Part shown: positions 1 to 5,834 of the stretch, piece after piece
How the letters are laid out: each line of letters begins with the position of its first letter
How positions within the stretch are numbered: the first letter of the stretch is position 1
DNA from: an uncultured Bacteroidales bacterium
GTDB taxonomy: Bacteria; Bacteroidota; Bacteroidia; Bacteroidales; P3
Assembly: GCA_946540365.1 (NCBI GenBank)
Contig: CAMNIH010000085.1
Span: forward strand, 1 to 7,255
Reading direction: 5' to 3'
DNA length: 7,255 bases
Program-made: the position numbers and the translations under genes
The notes under the pieces: model-generated
Database searches by the model: none
Seen by the model: only the letters and a program-made list of their open reading frames with translations
What the model was told of the DNA's origin: nothing

Positions 1-412
1 CAACGGCTCCTTCGGCCCCGACGACCCCATCAGCAAGGAGAAGATGTGCCCCGTGCTGGCCGCCTTCCCCTACCAGTATTTCGACCAGGCGCTGGAGATC
101 GCGCAGACCAACCTCAGCTTCGAGGGCAATGGCCACACCGCCGGCCTGCACTCCAACAACCAGGCCAACATCATCAAGGCCGGTACCGAGCTCAGCGTTG
201 CTCGTCTCATCGTGGGCGCCATCTGCGCCACCACCGCCGGCGGCAGCATCCAGAACGGACTGCCGGTGACCAACACCCTCGGCTGCGGCTCGTGGGGCGG
301 CAACTCCATCAGCGAGAACTTCACCTACAAGCACCTGCTCAACATCACGCGCGTGGCCCCCGTCTCCACCCGCCTGCATGTGCCGAGCGACGACGAAATC
401 TGGAGCTGCTAA
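1..412 (+). CDS. CoA-acylating aldehyde dehydrogenase, C-terminal fragment (5' end outside window)
   Basis: The reading frame is open from base 2 to a TAA at 410-412 and gives 136 residues of a protein whose start lies left of the window. The segment LGCGSWGGNSISEN followed by a KHLLNITRVA-like stretch is the C-terminal signature of CoA-dependent (acylating) aldehyde dehydrogenases, the group that includes the N-terminal half of AdhE, SucD (succinyl-CoA to succinate semialdehyde) and EutE-type enzymes. These cytoplasmic enzymes reduce acyl-CoA to aldehyde with NAD(P)H, or run in reverse. The earlier GNGHTAGLHSNN segment also fits this family. The protein ends soon after the signature (PSDDEIWSC), with no alcohol dehydrogenase domain, so it is a stand-alone enzyme rather than a bifunctional AdhE. 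The catalytic cysteine region is upstream and not visible. Substrate (acetyl-, succinyl- or other acyl-CoA) cannot be decided; the SucD-like form is my first guess. Confidence 0.85.
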   Translation, partial: NGSFGPDDPISKEKMCPVLAAFPYQYFDQALEIAQTNLSFEGNGHTAGLHSNNQANIIKAGTELSVARLIVGAICATTAGGSIQNGLPVTNTLGCGSWGGNSISENFTYKHLLNITRVAPVSTRLHVPSDDEIWSC

Positions 413-428
413 CGGCAGCCGTAAACAG

Positions 429-455
429 AAAGGGCATCCCTCGGGATGCCCTTTT
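429..455. terminator. Bidirectional rho-independent terminator between convergent genes
   Basis: An 11-bp perfect stem (429-439 with 444-454) closes a CTCG tetraloop at 440-443. On the + strand the stem runs into TTTTCGTTT, and on the - strand into TTTCTGTTT, so it can stop transcription both from the aldehyde dehydrogenase (stop at 412) and from glmS (stop at 477). Its core closely resembles that of the terminator near 7016-7044. Confidence 0.85.
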
Positions 456-476
456 CGTTTATATAAGGTTGTGTGG

Positions 477-2336
477 CTATTCTACCGTTACCGACTTGGC
501 CAGGTTGCGGGGCTGGTCGACGTTGCGGCCCTTGGCGGTGGCCACGTAGTAGGCCAGCAGCTGCAGCGGGATGGCCGCCAGCAGCGGCACGAAGCAGTCG
601 CGCGTGTCGGGAATGGTGAAGCAGTAGTCGCTCATGCCCTTCACCGTGGTGTCGCCCTCGGTGACCACGCTGATGATCTTGCCCTTGCGGCTCTTGATCT
701 CCTGGATGTTGCTGACGATCTTGTCGTACATGCCGCGCTTGGGGGCGATGAAGACCACCGGCATCTCCTCGTCGACCAGGGCGATGGGGCCGTGCTTCAT
801 CTCGGCCGCCGGGTAGCCCTCGGCGTGGATATAGCTGATTTCCTTCAGCTTCAAGGCGCCCTCGAGGGCCACGGGATAGTTGTAGCCGCGGCCGAGGAAG
901 ATGAAGTTGTGGCAGTAGGTGAACATCTGGGCGAACTGGTCGATGTTCTTGTTGTTCTCCAGGGTCCACTGCATCTTGTCCGGGATCTTGTACAGCTCGT
1001 CGACCAGCAAGTGGAACATCTCGTCGCTCAGGGTGTGCTTCTCCTTGGCGATGGCCAGGCCCAGCAGGCAGAGGGTGATCACCTGACCGGTGAAGGCCTT
1101 GGTGGAGGCCACGCCGATCTCGGGACCCACGTGGAGGTAGGTGCCGCTGTGGGTGGCGCGGGCGATCGAGGAGCCGATCACGTTGCAGATGCCGTAGAGG
1201 AAGGCCCCTTTCTGCTCGGCCAGCTGGATGGCGGCCAGCGTGTCGGCCGTCTCGCCGCTCTGGCTGACGGCGATGACCACATCGTCCGGATAGATCACCG
1301 GGTTGCGGTAGCGGAACTCCGAGGCGTACTCCACCTCGACGGGCACTTGGGCCGCCTCCTCGATGAAGTATTTGCCGATGAGGGCCGAGTGCCAGCTGGT
1401 GCCGCAGGCGCAGATGATGATGCGGCGGGCGTTGATGAATTTCTCTTTGTGGTCGATGATGCCGCTGAGCACCACGTCGTGCAGGCGCGGATGCAGGCGC
1501 CCCTTGATGCAGGTGCGCAGGGCGTTGGGCTGCTCCCAGATCTCCTTGAGCATGAAGTGCGGGAAGCCACCCTTCTCCAGCTCGTCGAGCGAGAGGCTGA
1601 GGGTGTGCATCTCAGGCGTCTGGTGTACGGCGCTGAGGTTGACGATGTCCAGCTTGCCGCTGCGGTCCATGTAGGCAATCTCCTCGTCCTTGAGGTAGAC
1701 CACCTGCTTGGTGTACTCCACGATGGGGGTGGCGTCGGAGCCGAGGTAGAACTCCTTCTGGCCGCGGGCGTCGGTGCCCACGCCGATCACCAGCGGCGAG
1801 CCCTTGCGGGCGCAGACCAGCTGGTCGGGGTGCGACTTCTCGAGGATGGCGATGGCGTAGGCGCCGATGACGTTCTTCAGCGCACGCTGCACGGCGGTGA
1901 AGAGGTCGGTCTGGCCCTTCTTCTGCGTGTACTCAATCAGCTGCACCAGCACCTCGGTGTCGGTGTCGGAGCAGAAGGTGTAGCCCTCCTTCTCCAGCAT
2001 GGCGCGGAGGGTCTTGTAATTCTCGATGATGCCGTTGTGGACCAGGCTCAGGTTGCCGCTCTGTGAGAGGTGCGGGTGGGCATTGACGGTGTTGGGTTCG
2101 CCGTGGGTGGCCCAACGGGTGTGGGCGATGCCGAGGGTGCCGCTGACGTCCTCCGAGGCGCACTTGTCCTCGAGGGCCGCCACCTTGCCGGTGGCTTTGT
2201 ACACATGAAGGTCGCCCTTCGGGTTAATCATGCTCACGCCGGCCGAGTCGTAGCCGCGATATTCGAGCCTGTGGAGGCCCTTGATCAAGATGGGGTAAGC
2301 CTGCTGCTCACCGATATAGCCTACTATTCCACACAT
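477..2336 (-). CDS. glmS: Glutamine--fructose-6-phosphate aminotransferase (isomerizing)
   Basis: GlmS converts fructose-6-phosphate and glutamine to glucosamine-6-phosphate and glutamate, the first committed step to UDP-GlcNAc for peptidoglycan, lipid A and surface glycans; it acts in the cytoplasm. The protein is 619 aa, close to the usual ~610. It begins MCGIVGYIG, so Cys2 is the N-terminal nucleophile freed by methionine removal. The glutaminase domain also shows HTRWATHG (72-79) and an NGIIENY segment. The first SIS domain carries CGTSWHS (from C311) and SQSGET (from S358); the second has the LEGALKLKE and HAEGYPAAEMKHGP segments. The C-terminus is the conserved NLAKSVTVE, with the active-site lysine at 614. 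I chose this ATG because the nucleophilic Cys must follow Met1; the in-frame upstream TTG near 2390 overlaps the promoter -33 box. No key residue is missing. Transcription is divergent from the polysaccharide export operon and ends at the shared terminator near 429-455. Confidence 0.98.
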   Translation of the reverse strand: MCGIVGYIGEQQAYPILIKGLHRLEYRGYDSAGVSMINPKGDLHVYKATGKVAALEDKCASEDVSGTLGIAHTRWATHGEPNTVNAHPHLSQSGNLSLVHNGIIENYKTLRAMLEKEGYTFCSDTDTEVLVQLIEYTQKKGQTDLFTAVQRALKNVIGAYAIAILEKSHPDQLVCARKGSPLVIGVGTDARGQKEFYLGSDATPIVEYTKQVVYLKDEEIAYMDRSGKLDIVNLSAVHQTPEMHTLSLSLDELEKGGFPHFMLKEIWEQPNALRTCIKGRLHPRLHDVVLSGIIDHKEKFINARRIIICACGTSWHSALIGKYFIEEAAQVPVEVEYASEFRYRNPVIYPDDVVIAVSQSGETADTLAAIQLAEQKGAFLYGICNVIGSSIARATHSGTYLHVGPEIGVASTKAFTGQVITLCLLGLAIAKEKHTLSDEMFHLLVDELYKIPDKMQWTLENNKNIDQFAQMFTYCHNFIFLGRGYNYPVALEGALKLKEISYIHAEGYPAAEMKHGPIALVDEEMPVVFIAPKRGMYDKIVSNIQEIKSRKGKIISVVTEGDTTVKGMSDYCFTIPDTRDCFVPLLAAIPLQLLAYYVATAKGRNVDQPRNLAKSVTVE

Positions 2337-2360
2337 AGTTAGTGTTGTTAAAATAATTTG

Positions 2361-2391
2361 CAAAGTTACAAACAATTCTCGAACCTGCAAA
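2361..2391 (-). promoter_or_regulatory. Bacteroidota-type promoter of glmS
   Basis: Read on the - strand, a -33 element TTTG (2391-2388) is followed after exactly 19 bases by a -7 element TAACTTTG (2368-2361), matching the Bacteroidota sigma factor consensus TTTG-N19-21-TAnnTTTG. Initiation would be expected around 2353-2356, giving a leader of only about 18-20 nt. That leaves no room for a glmS ribozyme or riboswitch. There is no Shine-Dalgarno sequence, as usual in this phylum. Confidence 0.85.
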
Positions 2392-2496
2392 AAAATGTTT
2401 CAAAAATCGCATCGTGTACGATACAAACGACATCTCCGCCACCCCTCCGTCGCCGCAGGATGCACCGGGGTGACCCCACGATGAGTATACTATGAC

Positions 2497-2600
2497 TCTA
2501 CCATTTCTTCAGTCGTTCTTCAGTCGTTCTTCAGTCGTTCTTCAGTGATCACTGAAGAACGACTGAAGAACGACTGAAGAACGACTGAAGAAATGGTAGA
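2497..2600. repeat. Perfect 104-bp palindrome made of 11-bp iterated units
   Basis: Two 52-base arms are exact reverse complements with no spacer; the centre is TGA|TCA between 2548 and 2549. Each arm contains four head-to-tail copies of an 11-base unit. The left arm has TTCTTCAGTCG at 2505, 2516 and 2527, and a fourth copy at 2538 ending in GA instead of CG. The right arm has the complementary units. The outermost 8 bases of each arm (TCTACCAT and ATGGTAGA) lie outside the iteration. Symmetry breaks immediately at 2496/2601, though CTAT at 2490-2493 and ATAG at 2605-2608 could extend a stem past a small internal loop. No T-tract follows on either strand, so it does not look like an ordinary terminator. 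The 11-base period shifts the frame at each unit and brings in TGA stops, so it is non-coding. Its function is unknown. Confidence 0.95.
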
Positions 2601-2730
2601 CCTGATAGAGTGTTGGGGTAGGGGTAAGGAGTGGGTGAATTTAAGTGATTTCTTGTTATAATTTGCTGATTATTAGTTTTGAATATGATTTATGGGTCAA
2701 GTGTGCGTTCCGGGCGGTCGGTCGGGCAAA

Positions 2731-2778
2731 GGGGTGGGGGAGAATGGGGTGGGATGGTGGGGGAAGTGGGACGGTGGG
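2731..2778 (+). other. G-run tract with G-quadruplex potential
   Basis: The + strand carries seven runs of three or more G in 48 bases. GGGG, GGGGG, GGGG and GGG (2731-2753) are separated by loops of 1, 5 and 1 bases. They are followed by GGGGG (2759-2763), GGG (2768-2770) and GGG (2776-2778). This meets the usual G3+ N1-7 intramolecular quadruplex pattern. A weaker G-rich stretch lies at 2615-2635. Folding is inferred, not shown. Confidence 0.5.
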
Positions 2779-2785
2779 TGAATGG

Positions 2786-2816
2786 TGTTTTATATGTCGT
2801 GTGCGATATAAGTTTG
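2786..2816 (+). promoter_or_regulatory. Possible second, distal promoter toward the export operon
   Basis: TAAGTTTG at 2809-2816 matches the TAnnTTTG -7 consensus. The upstream part is poor: only a T-rich TGTTTT stretch at 2786-2791 stands where a TTTG would be expected. If used, it would give a leader of about 320 nt carrying the inverted repeats at 2905-2985. A chance match is quite possible. Confidence 0.25.
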
Positions 2817-2904
2817 TTTTCGATGCGGTCGGTGTGTGTGCGGACTGATGCTGTCGGTGGCGGCCGCAGGGCTTTTCTTCCGGAGGCTACGGCGGAGGAG
2901 CGGC

Positions 2905-2985
2905 CATGGAATGTTGCGAGGGCGTCCCGATTCCATTTTCGGCAAACCACCCGTCGTCGGGCATGGAATTGCCCTGCCGGCAGGG
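2905..2985. repeat. Cluster of inverted repeats (ATGGAAT/ATTCCAT and a GC palindrome)
   Basis: ATGGAAT occurs at 2906-2912 and 2963-2969, with its complement ATTCCAT between them at 2930-2936, so the middle copy could pair with either outer one. A 14-bp perfect palindrome, CCCTGCCGGCAGGG, follows at 2972-2985, flanked by ATT/AAT across a G-G mismatch. A CCCG-TCGT-CGGG mini-hairpin sits at 2950-2961. Whether this is an operator, a structured leader or chance is not decidable from the sequence. Confidence 0.35.
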
Positions 2986-3092
2986 GAATGTGGGTGGAAA
3001 TCGATTGTGTGTAAGTTACTGGTTGTTAGCGTGTATCTGGTGATGGCCATGGCGTATGCAATTTTTTTCTCGGCGGTATGGGAAAAAAATCG

Positions 3093-3100
3093 TAACTTTG
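3093..3100 (+). promoter_or_regulatory. -7 box of the export operon promoter
   Basis: TAACTTTG (3093-3100) is identical to the -7 box of glmS on the other strand and fits TAnnTTTG. No clear TTTG stands 19-21 bases upstream; that position reads TCTCGG, just after a T7 run (3062-3068), so the -33 element is degenerate. Initiation near 3105-3108 would give a 36-39 nt A/T-rich leader ending in AATAAATAAC before the ATG at 3144. Confidence 0.7.
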
Positions 3101-3143
3101 CACCCGAATTGTCTGTAAATAAAAATAAGAATCAATAAATAAC

Positions 3144-5825
3144 ATGAAGAAGTTTTTACTGACCCTGCTGCTCTTCGCCAGCCTGCCTGTCGCCTTGATG
3201 GCACAGACGCCCGACATGATGTCGATGGCCCGCAACGAACTACAGAAACGCGGTCTCGAGGAGACCGAGGTGCGCGCCCGCCTGCTTCAGGAGGGGATCG
3301 ATGTGGACAACATCCCCCCGACCGAGTATGCCAACTATCAGGGCCGCGTCACCGCCATCCTGAACCAGATGCAAGCCGAGAAGGCTTCGCAGAATAACGC
3401 CGCCCCCACGGCCGCCACGTCGGCCAACGAGGCCACGGTGACGGCCAGCGACATGCCGCAGACCACCGTGGGCGAGGCCGCCGCCGAAGTGGCCCTCGAG
3501 GAGGCCCTCGATCAGAACAATGTGTCGCCCACCGAGGGCTCGGACATCTACGGCCATTCGCTCTTCAAGGGCAAGGGGCTCGAGGTGTTCCGCACCACCG
3601 ACGGCGCCCAGGCCCCTGAGACCTATGTGCTCGGCGAGGGCGACGAGGTTCACATCTCGATCTTCGGCTCGTCGCAGACCGAGATGCACCAGCGCGTCGG
3701 TGCCGACGGCAGCATCCAGCCGGCCGGCGCCTCCAAGATCTTCCTCAAGGGCATGACCCTGGCCCAGGCTCGCACGGCCATCCGCAGCAAGCTGGCCCAG
3801 CACTTCTCCTTCCGCGAGGACCAGATCGCCGTCACCATCACCACGGCCCGCACCGTGACGGTGAACATCTACGGCGAGGTGGGTGTGCAGGGCGGCTTCA
3901 CGCTGAGCGCCCTCAACACGGCATTCAACGCCCTGGCCGCCGCCGGCGGCCCCACGGTCCTGGGTTCGGTGCGCAACATCCAGCGTTCGCGCGCCGGCAA
4001 GACCGTCACCCTCGACCTCTACAAGTACATGACCAACCCCACCGAGGGCGTGCAGTACGACCTGCAGAACAACGATGTGCTCTTCGTGCCCATCGCCCAG
4101 AAGGTGGTCAGCATCGAGGGTGCCGTGCGCCGTCCGATGCGCTATGAGATACTCGACAGCGAGACGCTGCTCGACCTGATCAACTACGCCGGCGGCCTCT
4201 CGGCCAATGTGAACCCCGACTTTGTGCAGGTGGAGCGTTTCGAGAACGGCTCGAAGAAGTACCTTGAGTTCAACCTCAAGGACGTCATGTCGGGCAAGAC
4301 CAAGGTGAAGCTGGAGGCAAGTGACGTGGGGCGCATCCGCAGCGGCAACGAGCCGATGGATCAGTATGTGTCGATCAGCGGCGACGTCTACTACGGCGGC
4401 AACTACGACCTCTCGAAGAACCGCAGTCTGAAGACCCTGCTCGACAATGCCAAGCCGCGCTACACGGCCCGCACGGAGTATGTCTACGTGGAGCGTCGCC
4501 GTCCGGACGAGACGGTCGAGGTGCTCACCGTGCCCTTCCCCGGCGAGAACGGCAACCCCGACTTCACCCTGCAGGAGCGCGACGCTGTGCGGGTGCTCAA
4601 CCAGGCCTCGTTCCGCGATGTGGAACAGATCTCGGTGACCGGTCAGGTGCGTAGCCCCTTCACCCGCACCTTCGGCCTGAACGACCGCATGACGGTGGCC
4701 CAGGCTATCGAATATGCCGACGGCCTGAAGCCCAGCGTCTTCCCGGTGGCCTATATCTTCCGCCGCGACCTCACCAACAGCGACAAGATGCAGTACATCC
4801 GTGTCAACCTTGACACCGACGGCGATATGCAGCTGCAGCCGGGCGACCGCCTGCAGGTCTACGACAACGCCACCTACACCACCATCGGCGAGGTGCGCGT
4901 CAGCGGTGCCGTGAAGAACCCCTTCGGCACGGCCTTCGACCCGTCGCTGACTGTCAAAGACCTCCTCAGCATGGCCGGTGGTTTCACCGTGGGTGCCGCC
5001 TTCGACCGCGTCGAGGTCTTCCGCCTCAACATCTCGGATAAGGATGAGGCCAAAATGGAGCTCATCACCCTGCATGTCGACGAAAACTACAACCCCAGCG
5101 ACGCCACCTTCCAGCTGCAGCCTTACGACCACATCGTGGTTCGCATGACGCCCAACTTCAGCACGGGCCGCACCGTCGAGGTCAACGGCCGTGTGCGCTA
5201 TCCGGGCCTCTATGTCATCGAGGACAACCGCACCCAGCTGGCTGAAATCATCAAGATGGCCGGCGGCCTGCTCGACGACGCCGACCCCTATGCCCGTCTC
5301 ACCCGTACCAACGGCCGCAATCGGGGCAGCATCGGCCTCGACCTGCGCAAGGTGAAGCGCAACAAGGGCAGTCTTAGACATGATCCCATCCTGACCGATG
5401 GCGACGTGATCAACATTGTCCGCCAGGAGAACACCGTGGTCATTCGCGAGACGGGTACCCGCATGTCGCAGTATGTGCCAGCCGACTTCTCGGCCTCGCA
5501 GAAGACCATTGTCTATCAAGGTCCCCACACGGCGTCCTGGTATGTGAAGCATTTTGCCGGTGGCTTCGACAAGTATGCCGATCGCAACAGCGTCATCGTC
5601 ACCATGCCCAACGGCCAGTCGGAGGGCACCAAGCACTTCCTCTTCTTCCGCCGCACCCCCACCGTGGAGCCTGGCGGCGTGATCACCATGCGTATGGACA
5701 CCGAGAAGCGCGAACGTGTGGAGAAACCGAAGGAGAAGATCGACTGGGGCGCCGAGGCCCGCAACTCGTTGGCTGCCCTTACCTCCGTCGTGTCGATCAT
5801 CCTTCTGATCAGGAACCTGAAATAG
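3144..5825 (+). CDS. Wza-like polysaccharide export protein with multiple SLBB domains
   Basis: This is the periplasmic/outer-membrane exporter of a capsule or exopolysaccharide secretion system, 893 aa and much longer than Wza (~380). A signal peptide (1-20, cleavage likely after ALMA, before Q21) has no lipobox Cys, so unlike Wza it is not a lipoprotein. Residues ~22-157 form a charged then Ala/Thr/Glu-rich spacer. The Poly_export domain starts at ~159 (TYVLGEGDEVHISIFG). Repeated SLBB-type units, each with a strand-GxV-x-P/G-x-Y/F core and many with an A-GG-like turn, begin near 238, 320, 407, 495, 583 and 676. A degenerate unit lies near 786 (VYQG...FAGGF). The C-terminus (874-893) is a hydrophobic helix ending RNLK, a candidate for the outer-membrane helix. 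The ATG follows an A/T-rich leader and directly yields the signal peptide. It is the first gene of a two-gene operon with the Wzz-type protein. The family is secure; the exported glycan is unknown. Confidence 0.93.
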   Translation: MKKFLLTLLLFASLPVALMAQTPDMMSMARNELQKRGLEETEVRARLLQEGIDVDNIPPTEYANYQGRVTAILNQMQAEKASQNNAAPTAATSANEATVTASDMPQTTVGEAAAEVALEEALDQNNVSPTEGSDIYGHSLFKGKGLEVFRTTDGAQAPETYVLGEGDEVHISIFGSSQTEMHQRVGADGSIQPAGASKIFLKGMTLAQARTAIRSKLAQHFSFREDQIAVTITTARTVTVNIYGEVGVQGGFTLSALNTAFNALAAAGGPTVLGSVRNIQRSRAGKTVTLDLYKYMTNPTEGVQYDLQNNDVLFVPIAQKVVSIEGAVRRPMRYEILDSETLLDLINYAGGLSANVNPDFVQVERFENGSKKYLEFNLKDVMSGKTKVKLEASDVGRIRSGNEPMDQYVSISGDVYYGGNYDLSKNRSLKTLLDNAKPRYTARTEYVYVERRRPDETVEVLTVPFPGENGNPDFTLQERDAVRVLNQASFRDVEQISVTGQVRSPFTRTFGLNDRMTVAQAIEYADGLKPSVFPVAYIFRRDLTNSDKMQYIRVNLDTDGDMQLQPGDRLQVYDNATYTTIGEVRVSGAVKNPFGTAFDPSLTVKDLLSMAGGFTVGAAFDRVEVFRLNISDKDEAKMELITLHVDENYNPSDATFQLQPYDHIVVRMTPNFSTGRTVEVNGRVRYPGLYVIEDNRTQLAEIIKMAGGLLDDADPYARLTRTNGRNRGSIGLDLRKVKRNKGSLRHDPILTDGDVINIVRQENTVVIRETGTRMSQYVPADFSASQKTIVYQGPHTASWYVKHFAGGFDKYADRNSVIVTMPNGQSEGTKHFLFFRRTPTVEPGGVITMRMDTEKRERVEKPKEKIDWGAEARNSLAALTSVVSIILLIRNLK

Positions 5826-5834
5826 TATTGCCCA

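Larger units (their letters stand above)
2337..3143. other. Intergenic region between divergent glmS and the export operon
   Basis: About 800 bp without a credible gene. From left to right it holds the glmS promoter, a C-rich stretch (about 2436-2478) with a small GGGG-TGA-CCCC hairpin at 2467-2477, the 104-bp palindrome (2497-2600), and a G-rich, C-poor stretch on the + strand (about 2615-2780). It then has a GC-rich block with several inverted repeats (about 2850-2990) and the export-operon promoter. Short open frames here are in different frames on both strands, run through promoter elements, and show no recognisable protein. I see no tRNA, IS terminal repeat or CRISPR. Confidence 0.7.

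Noticed and set aside
378..2066. A 562-codon open frame antisense to glmS
   Set aside because: Same GC-driven shadow effect; it also runs through the terminator hairpin and has no protein signature.
2336..2360. glmS ribozyme or other leader riboswitch
   Set aside because: The predicted leader is only about 20 nt, far too short.
2337..2390. N-terminal extension of GlmS from an upstream TTG
   Set aside because: GlmS needs Cys directly after the initiator Met, and the TTG overlaps the -33 promoter element, so it would not be transcribed properly.
2497..2600. CRISPR array or ordinary terminator reading of the 11-bp repeats
   Set aside because: There are no unique spacers between the units, the units are far too short for CRISPR repeats, and no T-tract follows the hairpin on either strand.
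2497..2600. Fold-back sequencing or assembly artefact
   Set aside because: A fold-back chimera would continue as the reverse complement of the left flank. Here the symmetry stops sharply at 2496/2601 and both flanks are unrelated. Not fully excluded without reads.
2440..2637. A larger inverted arrangement around the palindrome (CACCCCTCC at 2440-2448 versus GGAGTGGGTG at 2628-2637)
   Set aside because: The arms need a bulge and are not equidistant from the centre (about 100-108 versus 80-88 bases), so a chance match in C-rich and G-rich flanks is more likely.
2836..3138. A possible 100-aa protein just upstream of the export gene, with a hydrophobic middle
   Set aside because: It reads through the -7 box and the A/T-rich leader of the export gene, has an unusual composition that changes along its length, and shows no family resemblance. 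Treated as non-coding.
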